A stretch of 57,284 nucleotides of DNA, taken from an uncultured Prevotellaceae bacterium (GTDB taxonomy: Bacteria > Bacteroidota > Bacteroidia > Bacteroidales > Bacteroidaceae). Under the pieces are notes generated by a model. That model did no database searches. It was not told the origin of the DNA and worked only from the letters and a program-made list of their open reading frames with translations. The position numbers and the translations under genes were made by a program. Numbering within the stretch: the stretch's first letter is position 1; every line of letters begins with the position of its first letter. The stretch spans positions 1-57,284 of the forward strand of contig OMXL01000028.1 in NCBI GenBank assembly GCA_900314985.1. The letters run 5' to 3'. Below, one piece after another: positions 1 through 7,913 of the stretch.

Positions 1-258
1 GATTCCCTTGTAAGCAACGATGCCTCCTGACCTTTTCCCCACAAAGGTGCCGTTGATGCACTTCACGGCCAGCGACTTGTCGTAGTTGCCGTCGGTGATT
101 TTTCTGTTCTCGCCGTACAAGGCTTGCAGCTGCGCCCTTTTCTCAGCAAGCGGATCGTTCTCCGTAACAGGGTTATCGGTGGTGTCGGAGCATGAAGTGA
201 GCACGCTTGTGGCGCAAACGAGGATGGCGGCCATCATCCAAAGATACTTCTTCTTCAT
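1..258 (-). CDS. Carboxylesterase-type lipoprotein, N-terminal part (runs off window)
   Basis: Reading the minus strand from ATG at 258 gives 86 codons open to the window edge. The protein starts MKKKYLWMMAAIL, has a lipobox ending LTSC (Cys23), then a Thr/Asp/Asn-rich linker, so it should be exported and lipid-anchored. Around residues 65-86 the pattern V-x-C-x-N-G-x-F-x-G ... GGIVAYKGI matches the start of type B carboxylesterases, whose first strands read G-x-V-x-G ... F-x-G-I-P-Y-A. The catalytic Ser, Glu and His would lie outside the window, so activity cannot be judged. A well-formed promoter lies upstream on the same strand. An esterase acting on plant cell-wall esters is possible but unproven. 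Confidence 0.6.
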   Translation of the reverse strand, partial: MKKKYLWMMAAILVCATSVLTSCSDTTDNPVTENDPLAEKRAQLQALYGENRKITDGNYDKSLAVKCINGTFVGKRSGGIVAYKGI

Positions 259-375
259 AATTGTTATAGTTTTAATTAATAAAAAGATGAAGCTATTGTA
301 GGTGGGTATCTGAGAGAGAGAGTAATCAAATCATTGGTAATATTGAAAATAACATTGATTAATAGATTGTTGCTG

Positions 376-407
376 CAAATATATATAAAAAATCTAAATT
401 ACACAAA
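376..407 (-). promoter_or_regulatory. Bacteroidales promoter for the esterase lipoprotein
   Basis: Minus strand: TTTG at 407-404, a 20-nt spacer, then TATATTTG at 383-376, matching TTTG-N19/20-TAnnTTTG. The leader to the ATG at 258 is about 110 nt. Apart from this and a weaker plus-strand promoter near 517-549, I see nothing else in 259-596. Confidence 0.65.
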
Positions 408-516
408 CTTTATCCCACTTTTTCCCTCATATGCATACAAAAAAATACCAAAAAATGAGTCAAAGCGACGAAATCTGCAAGAATTTAGATACTCAGGAAA
501 AATAAATCAGGAATAC

Positions 517-549
517 TGTGCTGAACTAGTCTATTTTTTTGTACCTTTG
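517..549 (+). promoter_or_regulatory. Promoter of the GH3 gene
   Basis: TACCTTTG at 542-549 is a perfect -7 element. The -33 box is weak (TGTG at 517-520, 21-nt spacer). The start codon at 597 follows about 40 nt later. Confidence 0.55.
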
Positions 550-596
550 CAGCGGAAAATGCCGCGAGAGTATGATGCGGTAAGATATAAAATTAT

Positions 597-1754
597 ATGA
601 AAATGAAAAAATTATTAGTATTACTTGTTTGTGGCTGGGTGTTTGCAGCCTGTTCGAACAATGACACGCCTAATGAGACTCCTACTGACGAGGTTGAAGC
701 ACAATTACAGAAGATGACACTCCGTGAAAAGGTGGGACAGATGTTCTATATCCGCATAGAATCACTGGACCCGTCGATAGAGTGGACTAAATATGACGAC
801 CTGGCGAATCTCAAGAATCAGGAGATTACCATGAAGATGAGGAAAACCAACGAGCAGTATCCTGTGGGCGGAATCATCTTATATGCGTGGAACATTGAGG
901 ACGAAACACAACTGGCCAGCATCATCTCGCAAGTGCGTTCGCTGAAGGGCAATCCGTTGCTCTGCATTGACGAAGAAGGAGGACGTGTATCTCGCATAGC
1001 CAACAATCCCAACTTTAATGTTAAAAAGTACGAGTCGATGGCTGCTATCGGTGCTACTGGCGACCCGAAGAACGCCTACGAGTGTGGCAACACCATCGGT
1101 ACCTACCTGAAGTACTACGGCTTTGACATCGACTTTGCTCCCGTGGCTGACGTGAACACCAATCCGGACAATATCATCATTGGTCCTCGTGCCTTCAGCG
1201 ACGACCCTGCCGTTGCCGCTCCAATGGTTACCAACTATCTGCAAGGTCTGAAGGATGCCGGCATCACGGGTTGCGTGAAGCATTTCCCTGGTCATGGCGA
1301 CACGTCGGACGACACACACACGGGCTATGTACAGTCGCTGAAGACCTGGGAAGAGATGAAGGATTGTGAGATGGTTACCTTCCGCGCAGGCATCCAGTGG
1401 GGCTGTCAGCTGATTATGACTGCCCATATTGCTGTACCTAATGTCACTGGGTCTACCATACCTTCTACGATGTCTTCCGTCGTCCTGCAGGATAAGCTGC
1501 GTGGCGAGTTGGGCTATCAGAACATCATTATCACCGATGGTATGGAGATGGGGGCTATCACCAAGCACTATACCAGTGGCGAGGCTGCTGTGGGTAGCAT
1601 CAAGGCTGGTGTTGACATCGTGCTTGGTCCCCGTGACTTCACTGAGGCCTTTGATGCGGTCATGGCAGCGGTGAACGATGGATCTATCAGCGAGGAGCGT
1701 ATCAATCAGAGCGTGCGACGAATACTGAAATTGAAGATACAACAGAAACACTAA
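597..1754 (+). CDS. Glycoside hydrolase family 3 lipoprotein (beta-N-acetylhexosaminidase-like)
   Basis: 385 aa. The signal peptide ends in lipobox FAAC (Cys19) and is followed by Asn/Asp/Thr-rich linker, so it is probably a periplasm- or surface-facing lipoprotein. Residues 35-385 form one GH3 N-terminal TIM barrel. The sequence KHFPGHGDT (228-236) is the NagZ-type loop carrying the His/Asp pair that acts as acid/base, and ITDGMEMGA (312-320) carries the expected nucleophile Asp314. There is no second GH3 domain, as in NagZ-type enzymes, which release N-acetylglucosamine from muropeptides or other glycans. Substrate is inferred only. The start has two near-equivalent ATGs (597 and 603). The stop is directly followed by a remnant of engB. 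Confidence 0.85.
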   Translation: MKMKKLLVLLVCGWVFAACSNNDTPNETPTDEVEAQLQKMTLREKVGQMFYIRIESLDPSIEWTKYDDLANLKNQEITMKMRKTNEQYPVGGIILYAWNIEDETQLASIISQVRSLKGNPLLCIDEEGGRVSRIANNPNFNVKKYESMAAIGATGDPKNAYECGNTIGTYLKYYGFDIDFAPVADVNTNPDNIIIGPRAFSDDPAVAAPMVTNYLQGLKDAGITGCVKHFPGHGDTSDDTHTGYVQSLKTWEEMKDCEMVTFRAGIQWGCQLIMTAHIAVPNVTGSTIPSTMSSVVLQDKLRGELGYQNIIITDGMEMGAITKHYTSGEAAVGSIKAGVDIVLGPRDFTEAFDAVMAAVNDGSISEERINQSVRRILKLKIQQKH

Positions 1755-1756
1755 AG

Positions 1757-1866
1757 TGTTCGAAGGAAACGAAGTCTGAATATGCCTTCATTGGACGTTC
1801 CAATGTGGGCAAATCCAGGCTTGTCAACATGCTGACCAACAACAAGAAACTAGTCAAGACGTCATC
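1757..1866 (+). pseudogene. Degenerate fragment of engB (about residues 18-55)
   Basis: Read from 1757 in frame, this gives [20 protein letters not shown] and continues as [11 protein letters not shown](V)KTSS. It aligns codon for codon with the intact EngB at 31002-31604, starting at its residue 18 and including the P-loop GRSNVGKS. It has no start codon and loses similarity after about 1866, inside the 3' end of the minus-strand histidine kinase. It begins three bases after the GH3 stop codon. The missing first 17 residues are found at 5297-5347. Confidence 0.8.
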
Positions 1867-3773
1867 GGCACTTCCAACACGAAGCGACAACCTTCGGTAT
1901 AGCTGGTGTCGAGCGTCAGACTGCCACCCATCTGTTCGGCGTGGCGCTTGCAGAGCGGCAGACCGAGTCCCAGACCCTCGCTGAAACCGTCAACTTTGGA
2001 GAAGAAGGTGAAAATACGGTCTTGATCAGCTGTGTTTATGCCGCGGCCTGTATCCTGTATGATGAAGCGCAACGTGTGGTCCATCTTCTTGATTATCAGC
2101 GTCACGTTCTTTCCGTCAGAATACTTCATGGCATTGTTGAGCAACTCCTGAATGGTGTAAGTCAGCAGTTTGTGACTGACCAGTATGTTGAAGTCTTCGG
2201 GCAGTGTGGTGAGGCTGCTGATGGAATTCTCTGGATACTGGAAGCGCGTGTAGTTGATGACTTCTTCTCTGATGGCGCCTATCTGCAATTCTTCTTTCTT
2301 GTCATCACGGTTCTCCTTGGCTATGCCACTCTCAGAACTGTCGAACAGCATCAGTACCATGCGTAGCAGTTGCATCGAGTTATAATGCATGGTATCGGTG
2401 ATGCTTTTCAACTCCTCGCCAGAAATGGTCTGAGAGTTGCCCCCTTCATAGGAAGTCTGCAGAACCTGGGCAAAGCCCATGATGATGTTGAGCGGGGTGC
2501 GTATCTGGTGTGTTACGTTCTGTATGAATGCCGTCTTCTGCTTCTCGCTCTCCACCACGAGTTTCGTGGCCTGTTCCAGTTCCTCATTGTATTGCTGCTT
2601 CTGTTTGCTGGCCTTCTGTACGCTGTTCATGTAGTAGTTCAGTGACTCCTGCATGGTGGCAAAACTGTTTTGTAGCACACCGATGGCGTCGGTGCGCTCC
2701 GTATGTACGATATCCACATCAACATGACCTTCAGCAATGGCCTTTGTCTTGTCCAGCAACAGCTCGAGTGGGCGAATGGCCATCGTAACCGACTTGTAGG
2801 TGTGTACACACACAGCCGTCAGACCCAATATGAACAGAATGACCATGATATAGGTCAGGCGGTTGTAGTATTTGAAGATATCGCTCTCAGGACTAACGAT
2901 GGCAAGGCTCCACTTCGTATTGGGAATGGGCATGTAGCACACCAGGGAGCGCTGATTGTTGATGTTGACCGACATGTGACCCTCTTTGCCCTTCGTCATT
3001 TCGTAGCCCAGCGCTATCACGTCCGAATTCTTCTGAGGATCAGCGACGTCAAAGATGGTCTTCTTGAACAGTCGTGTTGTGTCAGGATGTCCCACGTAGC
3101 GACCTTTCTCGTCAAGAATGACATAATAGGAATGCGCGTATGGCAACGTCTCTTCCAATAGCATCTTCGACAGGTGCTGCAGCGACATCTCTGCCGAGAT
3201 GATACCGATGAAGCGCTGTTGTGCGTCATATATTGGTTTGTTGTACGTAGCTACCATACCCATGTCGCTCAGATTCAGTGAGAGCGAGTCTTCCTGGTAT
3301 AGCAGCCAGCAGGGAGCTTTCTGTCTGCGTGGTTCAGTGTACCATTCGCGACAGAAGTAGTCCAACTCTTGCTCAATGCCCGTTCTCAGAGAGTCTTTTA
3401 TTTTAATAGAGTAGGTCATGAAGTGTTGCGGATGCTGTCTTACCACATTGGACTCCATGGCTAACACGCTACCATCAATAATGGGGTTGATACTCGCCAT
3501 GGTGTGGATGATACTGGTTAACGTATCGGGGTCCTGCGACTGTTCGACCATCCATGCGTGCGTATTGACAGCCGTCTCAACAGTGATGAAGTAGCGGTTG
3601 ATGTACTGCATGGCGGCATGCAACGCACCGTGGGCACGCTCTTCCGCCTCGGTATGCACCAGCTTGCGAGTCTGCATGAACAGGTAGCCCACCGTAACCA
3701 GGAAGATGGGCAGCACAATGAGCAACAGCCAGAGAACGACCTTGGCAGAGAATGAACTGCGAATTTGTATCAT
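1854..3773 (-). CDS. Membrane sensor histidine kinase (Cache sensor, HAMP, HisKA, HATPase)
   Basis: 639 aa. Membrane helix at about 12-33, a long extracytoplasmic region (about 35-300) with double-Cache character (for example [11 protein letters not shown] and [14 protein letters not shown]), second helix at about 305-325, HAMP and coiled coil to about 410. The H box [12 protein letters not shown] places the phospho-acceptor at His422. The ATPase domain has N box [11 protein letters not shown] (545-554), G1 DTGRGI (574-579), F box [11 protein letters not shown] and G2 GLGLGLP. All catalytic motifs are present. No response regulator lies next to it. It overlaps the upstream sensor gene by 4 nt (ATGA), so the two are co-translated. 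Its last codons run into the engB remnant, suggesting the 3' end lies at a rearrangement junction. Confidence 0.88.
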   Translation of the reverse strand: MIQIRSSFSAKVVLWLLLIVLPIFLVTVGYLFMQTRKLVHTEAEERAHGALHAAMQYINRYFITVETAVNTHAWMVEQSQDPDTLTSIIHTMASINPIIDGSVLAMESNVVRQHPQHFMTYSIKIKDSLRTGIEQELDYFCREWYTEPRRQKAPCWLLYQEDSLSLNLSDMGMVATYNKPIYDAQQRFIGIISAEMSLQHLSKMLLEETLPYAHSYYVILDEKGRYVGHPDTTRLFKKTIFDVADPQKNSDVIALGYEMTKGKEGHMSVNINNQRSLVCYMPIPNTKWSLAIVSPESDIFKYYNRLTYIMVILFILGLTAVCVHTYKSVTMAIRPLELLLDKTKAIAEGHVDVDIVHTERTDAIGVLQNSFATMQESLNYYMNSVQKASKQKQQYNEELEQATKLVVESEKQKTAFIQNVTHQIRTPLNIIMGFAQVLQTSYEGGNSQTISGEELKSITDTMHYNSMQLLRMVLMLFDSSESGIAKENRDDKKEELQIGAIREEVINYTRFQYPENSISSLTTLPEDFNILVSHKLLTYTIQELLNNAMKYSDGKNVTLIIKKMDHTLRFIIQDTGRGINTADQDRIFTFFSKVDGFSEGLGLGLPLCKRHAEQMGGSLTLDTSYTEGCRFVLEVPMTS

Positions 3774-5164
3774 GCCTCACCTCCTTTCTCTTCCTTCATT
3801 TCCTGTTCGGTGGCCGTTATCATCTGACTCAGCAGTTTGGTAATGGATTGGCTTTTATGGATGATGCTGTCTACCAGTTGGTTGAGCGACTCCTCTGACG
3901 TCTCCTTGTTATACTGGCTTAGTGTATTTACATTATCTCTGATGGTCATAGTCGGTTCTATCATCTGGTTGGTCATGTTGTGCAGGAATATCGTCTTCAG
4001 TTTGTTGGCTTGTTCAGCCTCCTTGTATGCCTTCTGCAGTTCCTTGCTACGCTCCTTGATGGCACCGTTCAGCGCATCGAGTTCGCTGACCTGCGTTGCC
4101 ACAGAGTCCTTCATCACCTTGAAGTGGCGCTGCAGCATACCTATCTCGTCTTTGTTGGCTCTATCGTTGAAGGGCTCGTTGTAGTTTCCTTGAGCTATGT
4201 GCTCTGCCTGCTCTGTCAGTCTCTTGAGTGGTTTGAGACGATGAGTAAGAATCAGGCGGATATGCAGATACAGCAGTGCGATGCCCACTATGGCGAAGAT
4301 AACCGTTAAATTGAACAGTCGGAAGAAGTCGCCTACAATGTCCTCCTCGAAATAAGCTACGCCGATGCTCCAGTGCATGTCCTCCATGATTCGGTAGGGT
4401 ACCTCAACCAGTTCAAAGGGCTGGTAGAACAAGAGGAAGTTGCTGTCAAAGAACGAGAATGGCACATAACCCTCTTTGCCTGATGTCATGGCTTTGAAAG
4501 CATGATGGATAGACTTGTCCTGCAGGAGTTCGTTAATGTCGAAGTTTTGTAATTCGTCGGGACCTATTATCAGTGAACCATCATTGTCGAGCAGCATGCA
4601 ATAGGAGTTAGCTGAAGGTTTGGCCTTGGCAATCAAGTTGGACAGCAGAGTCAGCGACACGTCAGAGCGGATAACGCCTATCAGGCCGTCGCCTGATTTG
4701 TAGAGGGGCAGACAGATGGAGATGAACCTGTCACCCTTCTGGGTGGTGTCAACAGGCTGCACAATCCACTTGCCCTTCTTCGACTTCATGGTTTGCGTGA
4801 ACCAATTTTCTTCCTTGTAAGGGTTGTCCGGACCGTCAAGTGCTATCACACAATGAGAGATGTAGGGGTTGGTTTCGGTGATTTTCTGTGAATAGTACGG
4901 CAACAACTCCGGCTTGTCGAGATGCATTCTGTAATAAGTATTTCCTATAGTCTCCTCTACGCTCAACAAAATATTGTCAATATTTGTCATAGCCTGCTCC
5001 AGAGAGTTTGATGCTCTGTTCAGCGCATCCTCCTTCATGGATTTACGGCTGTAATACAACATGAAGAGCAGCAACACCATTAGTAGCAGTGAGATGGCTG
5101 ATGAAACAATCAAACTGATACGTAGGGGTAAATTTTTTTTTATACCGTCTGTTAATAAGGACAT
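3770..5164 (-). CDS. Cache/HAMP sensor with a degenerate histidine-kinase core
   Basis: 464 aa, first gene of the two-gene minus operon. Helix at about 15-38, extracytoplasmic double-Cache-like region to about 280 (FISICLPLY, LIGVIRSDVSL, MLLDNDGSLIIGP), second helix at about 285-305, HAMP at about 308-360, coiled coil 361-390. The region aligning with an H box reads FLHNMTNQMIEP: where kinases have NMSHEIRTP, Asn399 replaces the phosphorylated His. The protein ends about 60 residues later with no ATP-binding domain. It therefore resembles the front half of its downstream neighbour and cannot autophosphorylate. It may sense a ligand and heterodimerise with the intact kinase; that role is inference. 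Confidence 0.8.
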   Translation of the reverse strand: MSLLTDGIKKNLPLRISLIVSSAISLLLMVLLLFMLYYSRKSMKEDALNRASNSLEQAMTNIDNILLSVEETIGNTYYRMHLDKPELLPYYSQKITETNPYISHCVIALDGPDNPYKEENWFTQTMKSKKGKWIVQPVDTTQKGDRFISICLPLYKSGDGLIGVIRSDVSLTLLSNLIAKAKPSANSYCMLLDNDGSLIIGPDELQNFDINELLQDKSIHHAFKAMTSGKEGYVPFSFFDSNFLLFYQPFELVEVPYRIMEDMHWSIGVAYFEEDIVGDFFRLFNLTVIFAIVGIALLYLHIRLILTHRLKPLKRLTEQAEHIAQGNYNEPFNDRANKDEIGMLQRHFKVMKDSVATQVSELDALNGAIKERSKELQKAYKEAEQANKLKTIFLHNMTNQMIEPTMTIRDNVNTLSQYNKETSEESLNQLVDSIIHKSQSITKLLSQMITATEQEMKEEKGGEA

Positions 5165-5209
5165 AATAATTTATACAATTGCCAATATTAGTCTCTGTGA
5201 AAGTTGGTG

Positions 5210-5217
5210 CAAAGGTA
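5210..5217 (-). promoter_or_regulatory. Probable -7 element for the sensor operon
   Basis: Minus strand TACCTTTG at 5217-5210, about 45 nt before the ATG at 5164. No good TTTG box sits at the usual 19-20 nt spacing; the nearest is only 12 nt away (5230-5233). Confidence 0.4.
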
Positions 5218-5248
5218 GCAAATATTCTTCAAAAAAAGAAGATTTTTC

Positions 5249-5279
5249 TTTGTTTTATGCGCACATAATTGTACCTTTG
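5249..5279 (+). promoter_or_regulatory. Promoter of the EngB-headed chimeric ORF
   Basis: TTTG at 5249-5252, 19-nt spacer, TACCTTTG at 5272-5279: a perfect match. The ATG at 5297 follows 17 nt later. The -7 and leader resemble those of the intact engB at 30973-31001, so it may have been copied together with the gene start. Confidence 0.75.
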
Positions 5280-5296
5280 CATTCAGATTATAATGT

Positions 5297-5749
5297 ATGG
5301 AAATCAAACAAGCAGAATTCTCGCTGTCAGCACCTATGGTGACGATGCTGCTGACGAAGCCAGAGCCTAAGGAGCATTATGATGCCATGATTGGACTGGC
5401 TCAGAGTGTGGTGGATCAGGAGTTGACCAGCGACAACGTGAAGAGCTCGATTGCTGAGATGGGTGCTGAGAAATTGTCAGAGTTGGGCATTGATGGCGTT
5501 GATGCAGAAACGCTGGAGAAACTGGGTGCTGATGTGGATTTAACAGAGGTTACTGACTTGGGTAAGGATATGGCAATGAACACGGCAGGATTCTATCTGC
5601 AGAGTCACATGAAGGTGGATGATTACTATGTCGCGACGGTGGGTATGCTGAACTATAGAGGCACTAATCTGCCAGTGACGTTGGGCATCATGGGACAAGT
5701 GTTCGTGCTGGTAGATAAGGAGCAGGTGAAACACCTGCTGAAGCGGTAG
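5297..5749 (+). CDS. Chimeric protein: EngB N-terminal 17 residues on an unrelated domain
   Basis: 150 aa. Residues 1-17 ([17 protein letters not shown]) are nearly identical to the first 17 residues of EngB at 31002, then similarity stops completely. Residues 18-150 resemble nothing GTPase-like: LLTKPEPKEHYDAMIGLAQSV, a Gly/Glu-rich helical middle and a C-terminal part with DDYYVATVGMLNYRGTNLPVTLGIMGQVFVL. This order (N-terminal T-x-P-x-x-x-H-Y, C-terminal hydrophobic strands with G-I-x-G) recalls small DUF4359-like proteins, but that is tentative. It may be a normal gene whose own start was replaced by the engB promoter and start. No signal peptide remains. Its function is unknown. Confidence 0.55.
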   Translation: MEIKQAEFSLSAPMVTMLLTKPEPKEHYDAMIGLAQSVVDQELTSDNVKSSIAEMGAEKLSELGIDGVDAETLEKLGADVDLTEVTDLGKDMAMNTAGFYLQSHMKVDDYYVATVGMLNYRGTNLPVTLGIMGQVFVLVDKEQVKHLLKR

Positions 5750-5768
5750 ACAAGTACCAAAGGATGCC

Positions 5769-7001
5769 ATGGGGATAGGTGATTTGGGAAATATGGCAAA
5801 GACAAACGATAATAGAGAAGGGAAATGGAGGCCGGTAGACCCCATGCGTCACCATCGTGAAAATGGATGGGACTACCGTGGTCGTGCCATCTATCATTTT
5901 ACGCTTCCAGTGGAAGGGCGTTATCCTCTGTTTGGAACGCTTGTAGGTGATAGTGCTGAAACGGCCTATGTCAGGCTTAACGCCTATGGGTGGCGTGTGT
6001 GTCGGATGCTCAGTGGGCTTGCACAGTTCTACAGGGGAAAGGGCTATGCGCTGAAAGTGTTGGCACAGATGGTGATGCCGGACCATGTGCATCTGGTTAT
6101 CCAGGTGTTGGAGCCGCTTCCGCAAAGTATAGGGGCGGTGGTCCGGGGATTTAAGAGCGGGTGCACTAAGGTCTATAAAGAGGAGTATTATTGCAGCGGC
6201 GAGGACAGCGCTGAAAGGCACGGAGAGAACGGCGAGAAGGGCGCTGAAAGGCACGGAGGAAACGGCGAGGACAGCGCTGAAGTGCACGGAGAGGACGAGA
6301 AGGTGCCTGTGCATTTTGCCCGGATTTTTGCGGGCAGAGGTAGTGTCTGGCAGCAGGACGCTGCGTATTATCATGAGCGCATTTTGCATGCGCCAGGACA
6401 GTTGCGCAGGATGATTGACTATGTGAAGGATAATCCGCGCCGTCTTTGGTTGAAGAGTCACAACCCAGACCTCTTTAAGCTACACAGACGAACAGAGGCT
6501 GCTGGCCTGTCGTTCACCTCTATGGGTAATCATTTTCTATTGAACTGGCCCGATGGTCAAGTGGTAGAAATGACACGTAGTGCCACTAACGAGGAAATAG
6601 AAGAGCGGTTATGCTCGGTAAGTGCTGCTGCGCATAATGGTGCTGTCACCTATACGGCGGCCATCAGTAAGGGGGAGCAAATTATTGCTCGTACTTTGCG
6701 TGAGCAAGGTTATCCGTTGGTAGTGTTGCTCAACGATGGCTTCCCCAAGGAAGGGTCACCTCATGAGCGTTACTATAAACCTGGAGGAGTCTATTTCGAG
6801 GCGTGTTCGAAAGGTCAATTGTTGTTACTGGAACCTACGGAAGAGGCATTCCTTGATGACTCTATACAAAAAGCTGTGGAAGAGCGGTTGCGTCATAAGG
6901 CAGAAGAACGACATTACAGTTATACGCCCATTCCTGTAACCTCTCAGCGTTATCGTTTTATGGCTCTTAACGAAATGGCTAGGCGGCTGGCTTCTCAATA
7001 A
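5769..7001 (+). CDS. RAYT-like Y1 transposase (REP-associated) with a C-terminal SLOG/DprA-like domain
   Basis: 410 aa. The N-terminal part matches the transposase_17/TnpA_REP family: YHFTLPVEGRYPLFG near the start and the HUH metal motif in MVMPDHVHLVI (His106, His108). GSVWQQDAAYYHERI and IDYVKDNPRRLW follow; a tyrosine here may be the nucleophile. Three 11-residue repeats (Gly/Glu/Asp/His-rich, residues 144-176) are wedged into this domain. The C-terminal 150 residues (AAISKGEQIIARTL, PLVVLLNDGFP, YFEACSKGQLLLL, RYRFMALNEMARRL) look like a SLOG/DprA-type Rossmann fold. RAYTs usually act singly on palindromic repeats and are not flanked by terminal repeats. The C-terminal assignment is a pattern reading, less sure than the transposase call. 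Confidence 0.7.
   Translation: MGIGDLGNMAKTNDNREGKWRPVDPMRHHRENGWDYRGRAIYHFTLPVEGRYPLFGTLVGDSAETAYVRLNAYGWRVCRMLSGLAQFYRGKGYALKVLAQMVMPDHVHLVIQVLEPLPQSIGAVVRGFKSGCTKVYKEEYYCSGEDSAERHGENGEKGAERHGGNGEDSAEVHGEDEKVPVHFARIFAGRGSVWQQDAAYYHERILHAPGQLRRMIDYVKDNPRRLWLKSHNPDLFKLHRRTEAAGLSFTSMGNHFLLNWPDGQVVEMTRSATNEEIEERLCSVSAAAHNGAVTYTAAISKGEQIIARTLREQGYPLVVLLNDGFPKEGSPHERYYKPGGVYFEACSKGQLLLLEPTEEAFLDDSIQKAVEERLRHKAEERHYSYTPIPVTSQRYRFMALNEMARRLASQ
6198..6296 (+). repeat. Three in-frame 33-bp tandem repeats inside the RAYT gene
   Basis: Units 6198-6230, 6231-6263 and 6264-6296 each begin GGCGAG and contain GCGCTGAA and GCACGGAG. They encode GEDSAERHGEN, GEKGAERHGGN and GEDSAEVHGED. The 33-bp period keeps the frame, so copy number can change without breaking the protein. 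Confidence 0.9.
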
Positions 7002-7008
7002 AGAAAGT

Positions 7009-7719
7009 ATGAAAAACAGATTTATCATTGTGACAATTGTGCTTGCTCTCTTGTTGTCCATGACGACGATGGCACAGACGACAAGCAGTAACGAACAGGC
7101 TGACATCACCAAAGGAACGGTGAGGGTGAAGATAGAGACGAGGTTAGGGGATATCGTGGTTCGTCTGTACGACGCGACGCCTATTCATCGTGATAACTTC
7201 GTCAAGTTGGTGAAGGAAGGGTATTATGACGGCACGCTGTTTCACCGTGTCATCAAGAACTTTATGATTCAGGGTGGCGATCCGGATTCCAAGGGAGCGC
7301 CAGCCGACAAGTTCTTAGGCGAGGGCGGCCCTGACTATACACTCGAGGCAGAAATCAGAACGGGCCTGTACCATAAGCGAGGCGCGTTGGCAGCAGCACG
7401 AGAGGGCGACGATACTAATCCTGAGCGCAGAAGTAGCGGCTCGCAGTTCTATATCGTTTGGGGACGCACATTCAGTCCTCGCCAAATCGAATATCTGAAT
7501 GAGAAGCTCAAGACGGAGCATCCTGAAACGGGAGGCCTCACAGAGATGCAACAGCGAATCTATGCTTCAAAGGGTGGCACCCCGCACCTTGATGGTCAAT
7601 ATACGGTGTTCGGTGAGGTGGAAGAAGGCATGGATGTGGTAGAGAAGATACAGAATCTGCCCACTAATCAAGCTGACAGACCTGTCGAAGATGTAGCAGT
7701 AAAAATGACAATTCTCTGA
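7009..7719 (+). CDS. Exported cyclophilin-type peptidyl-prolyl isomerase
   Basis: 236 aa with an N-terminal signal peptide (hydrophobic 5-20, cleavage probably after MAQ at 21-23; no lipobox). The rest is a bacterial cyclophilin: GDIVVRLYDATPIHRDNF, YYDGTLFHRVIKNFMIQGGDP, SSGSQFYIVWG and DGQYTVFGEVEEGMDVV. FHRVIKNFMIQGGD carries the catalytic Arg and the Phe/Met/Gln binding-site residues. It should catalyse proline cis-trans isomerisation in the periplasm. It follows the RAYT gene by 7 nt but is functionally unrelated. The start at 7009 is supported by the signal peptide. Confidence 0.88.
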   Translation: MKNRFIIVTIVLALLLSMTTMAQTTSSNEQADITKGTVRVKIETRLGDIVVRLYDATPIHRDNFVKLVKEGYYDGTLFHRVIKNFMIQGGDPDSKGAPADKFLGEGGPDYTLEAEIRTGLYHKRGALAAAREGDDTNPERRSSGSQFYIVWGRTFSPRQIEYLNEKLKTEHPETGGLTEMQQRIYASKGGTPHLDGQYTVFGEVEEGMDVVEKIQNLPTNQADRPVEDVAVKMTIL

Positions 7720-7830
7720 ATGAAAAATGTGAACAAATCTTAATGCCAAAAACAAATGTTTTATAATGGAAAAATAATGTAAGATATAGACTAATTCATT
7801 TGTTAATCTTTGCAAAGCGTTATTTTTTCT

Positions 7831-7867
7831 CTTGGTTTTTGCGCAAATTGTTAATAATTTTGCGCAA
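7831..7867 (+). promoter_or_regulatory. Fimbrial operon promoter with twin palindromic operator
   Basis: A -7 box TAATTTTG (7855-7862) has a CTTG -33 box (7831-7834) at 20-nt spacing. Two copies of the palindrome TTGCGCAA lie at 7839-7846 and 7860-7867, 21 bp apart centre to centre (two helical turns). The first fills the spacer and the second overlaps the end of the -7 box, an arrangement expected of a repressor or activator site. The operon's first ATG is at 7914. Confidence 0.5.
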
Positions 7868-7913
7868 CCTTAGCCGGGATTATACTCAGGAGAGACTTAT
7901 ATAAATAACACAA

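Noticed and set aside
86-600. Short plus-strand ORFs before the GH3 gene
   Set aside because: 86-301 is antisense to the esterase lipoprotein; 334-600 runs through both promoters.
879-1751. 290-aa minus-strand ORF opposite the GH3 gene
   Set aside because: Shadow of the GH3 coding frame: no start signal or motif, and the plus frame has clear GH3 motifs.
5688-6461. 257-aa minus-strand ORF opposite the chimeric and RAYT genes
   Set aside because: Its repeated FSAVLAV/SVPFSA stretches are just the reverse reading of the 33-bp repeats in the plus-strand gene.
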